Shown in pieces: positions 5,818-8,853 of a stretch of DNA of 8,853 nt. The notes under the pieces are model-generated. The model was not told where the DNA came from. It did no database searches and saw nothing but the letters and a program-made list of their open reading frames with translations. Positions within the stretch are counted from its first letter, which is position 1, and each line of letters opens with the position of its first letter. The position numbers and the translations under genes are program-made. This DNA comes from Oscillospiraceae bacterium (GTDB taxonomy: Bacteria; Bacillota; Clostridia; Oscillospirales; Ruminococcaceae), in assembly GCA_017410745.1 (NCBI GenBank), contig JAFPPJ010000090.1, forward strand, positions 1 through 8,853. Direction: 5' to 3'.

Positions 5818-5985
5818 TCTTTGCGTCAGGGTACCGGATGCCGCGGTCAGCGCTGACTCCATGCCGGCGGACGAATTCGTGACAATGGCCGGGAAATGTC
5901 TGTTTATGTGGGTTGCACAAAAAAACAGGCCGTTGTTTGTAGGTTGTGACCCGTAACGCCTTTCAGCTTAATAATTTTTCAAAAT
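5818..5985. other. intergenic stretch without a gene, with short palindromes
   Basis: No credible coding frame is seen here. It is more GC-rich than the promoter regions on either side and holds two perfect palindromes: GTCAGCGCTGAC (5846-5857) and ACGAATTCGT (5871-5880). ATGCCG occurs twice, on both sides of the first palindrome. These could be regulator sites or transcript structures; none matches a site I know. Confidence 0.4.
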
Positions 5986-5998
5986 AAATTAATTTAAT
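5986..5998 (+). promoter_or_regulatory. A/T-rich UP-like element upstream of the phosphorylase promoter
   Basis: AAATTAATTTAAT ends seven bases before the -35 hexamer, in a run with almost no G or C from about 5970 to 6000. The same AAATTAATTT core lies upstream of the solute-binding-protein promoter. Confidence 0.4.
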
Positions 5999-6004
5999 TT
6001 GCTA

Positions 6005-6033
6005 TTGACATTAAATTTAATGTGTGCTATAGT
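6005..6033 (+). promoter_or_regulatory. sigma-A promoter of the GH130 phosphorylase gene
   Basis: A perfect TTGACA (6005-6010), a 17-bp spacer, then TATAGT (6028-6033) preceded by TGC (extended -10). Transcription should start near 6040, leaving a leader of about 40 bases. A longer reading frame back to 5999 would cover this promoter and is not used. Confidence 0.85.
6008..6023. promoter_or_regulatory. perfect 16-bp palindrome, candidate LacI-family operator
   Basis: ACATTAAA and TTTAATGT form a gapless perfect palindrome that covers the end of the -35 and most of the spacer. A repressor bound there would block RNA polymerase. The length fits a LacI-family dimer site. The centre is A/T rather than the usual CG, which agrees with the unusual hinge of the neighbouring regulator. 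Confidence 0.6.
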
Positions 6034-6079
6034 ATATGCAAAGAGCAGGATACCGCCCATCTACCGAACGGAGGTAACT

Positions 6080-7264
6080 ATGATACACCCCGGATATATT
6101 AAGCTCTGCGAAGAGCAGGAGAAGCTGCTTTCCCGCCCCAACAGGAAGTCGGACTTTTATAACGGCATATATGAGCGCTATGAGTATCCGGTACTCACAC
6201 GCGAGCATATCCCGCTTTACTGGAAATATGATATAGACGCGGACACCAATCCGTTCTTTGAGGAACGCCTCGGCGTAAATGCGGTGTTCAATGCGGGCGC
6301 TGTAAAGCTTGACGGGAAATACATCCTCGTAGCCCGTGTTGAGGGCAATGACCGCAAGAGCTTCTTTGCAGCTGCCGAAAGCGACAGTCCCACAGAGGGC
6401 TTCAGGTTCCGCGATTATCCTATAACTATGCCTGCGCTGACGGATGATGAGACGAATATATATGATATGCGCATCACTCAGCATGAGGACGGCTGGATAT
6501 ACGGCGTGTTCTGCGTAGAGAAAAGCGCAGGCACGGATGATCTTTCCGCGGCAGTCGCATCAGCAGGCATCGCACGCACCAAAGACCTGGTGACCTGGGA
6601 GCGCCTTCCCGACCTTGTTACCCTTCGCAGCCCCCAGCAGAGAAATGTTGTTCTACTGCCGGAGCTTGTAGACGGGAAGTATGCGTTCTACACACGCCCG
6701 ATGGATGGCTTCATAGAGACAGGCTCGGGCGGCGGCATAGGCTTCGGCCTTGCTGCGGACATAACCAATGCAGTGATAGATGAGGAGCGCATGACGAGCA
6801 TCAGGCGCTACCATACCATAACCGAGAGCAAGAACGGCGCAGGTGCAACGCCTATTAAGACCGACCGCGGCTGGCTGCACATCGCTCATGGCGTAAGGAA
6901 TACCGCCGCAGGGCTCCGCTACGTCGTGTACTGCTTCGTGACCGCACTTGATGAGCCGTGGAGAGTCATCGCAGAGCCCGGAGGATATCTCATCGCACCG
7001 CTCGGAGATGAGCGCGTGGGCGATGTGTCCAATGTGGTATTCACCAACGGTGCTGTTGCCGATGACAACGGAGAACTGTACATATACTATGCTTCATCCG
7101 ATACCAGGCTCCATGTGGCATCTACCTCGATAGAGAGGATGCTCGACTATGCGTTCAATACTCCGTCGGATGCGCTTCGCACAAGTGAGTGCGTCAAGCA
7201 GCGCTGCAGCCTTATCGAACGCAACCTGAAACTTTTATCCCGACCGCAGGCGGATCAGTCGTGA
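6080..7264 (+). CDS. mgp: 4-O-beta-D-mannosyl-D-glucose phosphorylase (GH130 subfamily 1)
   Basis: A 394-residue cytosolic enzyme that reversibly splits beta-1,4-mannosylglucose with phosphate into alpha-mannose-1-phosphate and glucose (EC 2.4.1.281), a late step of beta-mannan use. It is a five-bladed beta-propeller of normal family length. As far as I remember the family, the sequence is close to the characterised Bacteroides fragilis enzyme throughout: YPVLTREHIPLYWKYD at 36-51, RVEGNDRKSFF at 86-96, NIYDMRIT at 126-133 with D129 as the likely general acid, RSPQQRNVVLLPE at 183-195, TGSGGGIGFG at 214-223, GATPIKTDRGWLHIAHG at 255-271 and GDVSNVVF at 314-321. GWLHIAHG and the arginines belong to the phosphate-binding region. 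The ATG at 6080 has GGAGG five bases upstream. Subfamily 2 mannooligosaccharide phosphorylase is the main alternative, less likely given the N-terminus and the C-terminal IERNLKLL. Substrate often comes from cellobiose 2-epimerase, which is not in the window. Confidence 0.92.
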   Translation: MIHPGYIKLCEEQEKLLSRPNRKSDFYNGIYERYEYPVLTREHIPLYWKYDIDADTNPFFEERLGVNAVFNAGAVKLDGKYILVARVEGNDRKSFFAAAESDSPTEGFRFRDYPITMPALTDDETNIYDMRITQHEDGWIYGVFCVEKSAGTDDLSAAVASAGIARTKDLVTWERLPDLVTLRSPQQRNVVLLPELVDGKYAFYTRPMDGFIETGSGGGIGFGLAADITNAVIDEERMTSIRRYHTITESKNGAGATPIKTDRGWLHIAHGVRNTAAGLRYVVYCFVTALDEPWRVIAEPGGYLIAPLGDERVGDVSNVVFTNGAVADDNGELYIYYASSDTRLHVASTSIERMLDYAFNTPSDALRTSECVKQRCSLIERNLKLLSRPQADQS

Positions 7265-7451
7265 GATCTGCTTCGTATAAATCTTATGTTTCTCTTACCG
7301 TTTCGCTCGTGTGATCAGTGCTCGGCACGATCGATCTTCAGGTGGTATACATCTGATTTTATTTCATCATTGTCTAAAATCAGCGCGTAAATGTCGCTAG
7401 TTTTGTGTACAACGCACAAATCAAAATCATGATATTTATGCATAGGGTAGA
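7265..7451. other. gene-free region downstream of mgp, with three inverted repeats
   Basis: No coding frame is credible here. Hairpin 7313-7332 pairs GATC, a bulged A and GTGC with GCACGATC around TCG; it may mark the mgp transcript end but no T-run follows directly. Inverted repeat 7353-7383 has perfect 9-bp arms, CTGATTTTA and TAAAATCAG, 13 bases apart. Inverted repeat 7402-7420 has arms TTTGTG and CACAAA, 7 bases apart. Their roles are unknown; the last two lie 60-125 bp upstream of the next promoter and could bind regulators. Confidence 0.45.
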
Positions 7452-7474
7452 AAAATTAATTTTAATAAAAAAGT
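7452..7474 (+). promoter_or_regulatory. A/T-rich UP-like element of the solute-binding-protein promoter
   Basis: It begins with the perfect 12-bp palindrome AAAATTAATTTT (7452-7463) and continues A/T-only apart from one G to the -35 region, covering roughly -60 to -38. It shares AAATTAATTT with the mgp upstream region. Confidence 0.45.
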
Positions 7475-7476
7475 AC

Positions 7477-7505
7477 TTGATTTTTAAGCGATAATGATGG
7501 ATAAT
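7477..7505 (+). promoter_or_regulatory. sigma-A promoter of the solute-binding-protein gene
   Basis: TTGATT (7477-7482), a 17-bp spacer, then GATAAT (7500-7505). The start is expected near 7512, leaving a leader of about 70 bases. This gives the gene transcription independent of mgp. Confidence 0.6.
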
Positions 7506-7521
7506 GTTCTTAACGATTAGG

Positions 7522-7544
7522 CGACCCGTTAGGTGACCGGGTCG
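7522..7544 (+). promoter_or_regulatory. 5' leader hairpin of the solute-binding-protein mRNA
   Basis: CGACCCG (7522-7528) pairs with CGGGTCG (7538-7544) over a 9-base loop, close to the predicted 5' end of the transcript. No T-run follows, so it is not a terminator. A stem at the very 5' end is a common way to protect abundant mRNAs from decay. Confidence 0.5.
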
Positions 7545-7584
7545 GACGGATAAGATTAACAGTGACTTTCAGGAGGAAAAGGAA

Positions 7585-8853
7585 ATGGATAAGAGAACAT
7601 TAAAGGCATTGAGCGGTACAATGCTCGCAGCAGCCATGTTATCCTCATGCGCAGGAACTGGCACATCCCAGCCGAACAACGCAGGTGCAGATCCTGCACC
7701 TGCAGCGGGCGGCAATACGGCGTCTTCCAATGCTAAGCCTGCCGGCGACACAGGCTTCAAGCGCATCTCGGATATCAACGCCACCGCACTCAAGGGTACT
7801 TTCATCACACTTTACACTCACGGCGGAAACAGAGTGCTCGGTGAGGAAAAGAAGGATGAGAACGGCAATACCTACCGTGACGAGAGCTACGCTTACCTCA
7901 AGCATCTCGCAGAGAAGTTCGAGAGCGAATACGGCATCCACGTTGATCTGCAGGTAAACTCCACGGAAGATGACATCCGTCCTCTTCTCCAGACCAATGA
8001 CCCCGGCATCGACATCTATACCTCTCCCAACTGGTCGATAGAGGAATGGCAGCAGTACGCTATCCCTTACTGCACGGTAGACGAGGCTAAGAAGCTCTAC
8101 GGCTACTATGCAAACACTATGGTGAACGACGGCACTTACATCTACTCACTCATGCCTGCAAAGACATACAACAACGCCGTTGTTTACAATGAGAAGACCA
8201 TCATGAAGGTGGGCTACGATTCCATCCCCGCTACCAAGGAAGAATTCGAGAACCTTTGCCAGGCACTCCGCGACGCAGGCATAGACCCCATCGCAATGCA
8301 CCGCGTTGAGAACTGGCCTCTCTCCACCATCAATGATTTCGCAAACTATGTTGCAGGATCGAATGACGCATATCCTTCAATGCTCAGATCCGACGCTCCC
8401 TTCAGTGATTCACATCCCATGGGCAAGACCATCAGGATGTACACCGAGTGGAAGTCGAGAGGCTTCTTCGAGGCTGATACCTACACCGACTTCGGTGTGG
8501 CTATGGACGCTGTAGGAAACGGCAAGGCCGGCATGATGCTCTTCGGCGCATGGGTAGTTCCCCAGATCCAGGGCAGATGCCCCGAGGGCACCGATCCTTC
8601 GCTTATCAAGTTCGCTCCCGCACCCGACTTCGGTGCAGGCCGCTATGTAATGGCATCCGCTGCTGATGGATATTCTATCTCCAAGGGCTGCGACAATGTA
8701 GAGGCTGCAAGACTCTTCATCGAGTACATCTCCGAGGACGCTCAGTACCTCGCCGACAGCGGCTACATCGCCATGAAGAAGGGCGTAGACCCCATCGTTC
8801 CCGATCTCTACAAGATCATCGACGACGCTGTAGCGGCAGGCACCTGCAAGGTA
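7585..8853 (+). CDS. extracellular sugar-binding lipoprotein of an ABC importer (SBP family 1), cut by the right edge
   Basis: The frame is open for 423 codons to the window end and probably lacks only its last few dozen residues. The ATG at 7585 has a perfect AGGAGG eight bases upstream. A lipoprotein signal peptide ends in the lipobox LSSC, so C22 would be lipidated and anchored outside the membrane. A flexible linker rich in Ala, Gly, Pro and Asn follows (23-57), then the binding-protein fold from about 71 (GTFITLYTHGG). Family features are YAYLKHLAEKFESEYGI at 102-118, YNEKTIMKVGYDSIPATKEE at 201-220, GNGKAGMMLFGAWVVPQI at 311-328 and AARLFIEYISE at 374-384. Such proteins deliver oligosaccharides to two permeases and a shared ATPase, genes expected just downstream. 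The phosphorylase next door suggests a beta-mannan- or cellulose-derived ligand; that is inference. Isoleucine is almost always ATC here, unlike its ATA-rich neighbours, which points to very high expression. Confidence 0.92.
   Translation, partial: MDKRTLKALSGTMLAAAMLSSCAGTGTSQPNNAGADPAPAAGGNTASSNAKPAGDTGFKRISDINATALKGTFITLYTHGGNRVLGEEKKDENGNTYRDESYAYLKHLAEKFESEYGIHVDLQVNSTEDDIRPLLQTNDPGIDIYTSPNWSIEEWQQYAIPYCTVDEAKKLYGYYANTMVNDGTYIYSLMPAKTYNNAVVYNEKTIMKVGYDSIPATKEEFENLCQALRDAGIDPIAMHRVENWPLSTINDFANYVAGSNDAYPSMLRSDAPFSDSHPMGKTIRMYTEWKSRGFFEADTYTDFGVAMDAVGNGKAGMMLFGAWVVPQIQGRCPEGTDPSLIKFAPAPDFGAGRYVMASAADGYSISKGCDNVEAARLFIEYISEDAQYLADSGYIAMKKGVDPIVPDLYKIIDDAVAAGTCKV

Noticed and set aside
5999..6079. 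27-residue N-terminal extension of the GH130 phosphorylase
   Set aside because: It would overlap the TTGACA/TATAGT promoter and lie upstream of the expected transcription start. The ATG at 6080 has a well-placed GGAGG and matches the family N-terminus.
7265..7584. CcpA cre site upstream of the solute-binding-protein gene
   Set aside because: CG-centred stretches near 7488 and 7515 have too many mismatches to the cre consensus in both half-sites.

Overview
The window looks like a chromosomal stretch of a Gram-positive, anaerobic, plant-fibre-degrading gut or rumen bacterium, most likely Ruminococcus (R. albus-like) or a close Oscillospiraceae relative. This is inferred from three things: the close match of one gene to the GH130 mannosylglucose phosphorylases known from Ruminococcus and Bacteroides, Firmicutes-type ribosome binding sites (AGGAGG class), and sigma-A promoters with canonical 17-bp spacers and frequent extended -10 TGn. 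I see no rRNA, tRNA, CRISPR array or insertion sequence.

Left part (1-1804). The 5' end of a leftward gene with a DUF1016/YhcG-type N-terminus runs off the left edge. It needs a frameshift at a short TA tract to be read. It is divergent from sfsA, and each side has its own promoter. sfsA overlaps the next gene, an unrecognised 231-residue protein, by 4 bases, so the two form a translationally coupled pair. A hairpin with a T-run on the minus strand separates this pair from the convergent gene.

Middle part (1805-4683, all leftward). A PAS-like plus GGEEF diguanylate cyclase has its own strong promoter. Next come a small open frame of uncertain status and a CPBP-family intramembrane protease (Abi/CAAX type). 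The small frame continues in the same phase after the protease stop codon. The protease promoter lies inside one copy of a 97/95-bp imperfect tandem duplication; the other copy carries a decayed version of that promoter.

Right part (4684-8853), a sugar-utilisation locus. A LacI-family regulator is transcribed leftward, divergent from a GH130 4-O-beta-D-mannosyl-D-glucose phosphorylase gene. The phosphorylase promoter contains a perfect 16-bp palindrome between -35 and -10, the best operator candidate in the window. Downstream, in the same orientation but with its own promoter and a 5' leader hairpin, is a lipoprotein sugar-binding protein of an ABC importer. It is cut off by the right edge after 423 codons, and its codon use suggests very high expression. 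The inferred scheme is: the importer takes up a beta-mannan- or cellulose-derived oligosaccharide, the phosphorylase splits mannosylglucose with phosphate to mannose-1-phosphate and glucose, and the LacI protein senses a sugar and controls the locus. The permease genes should lie just beyond the right edge.
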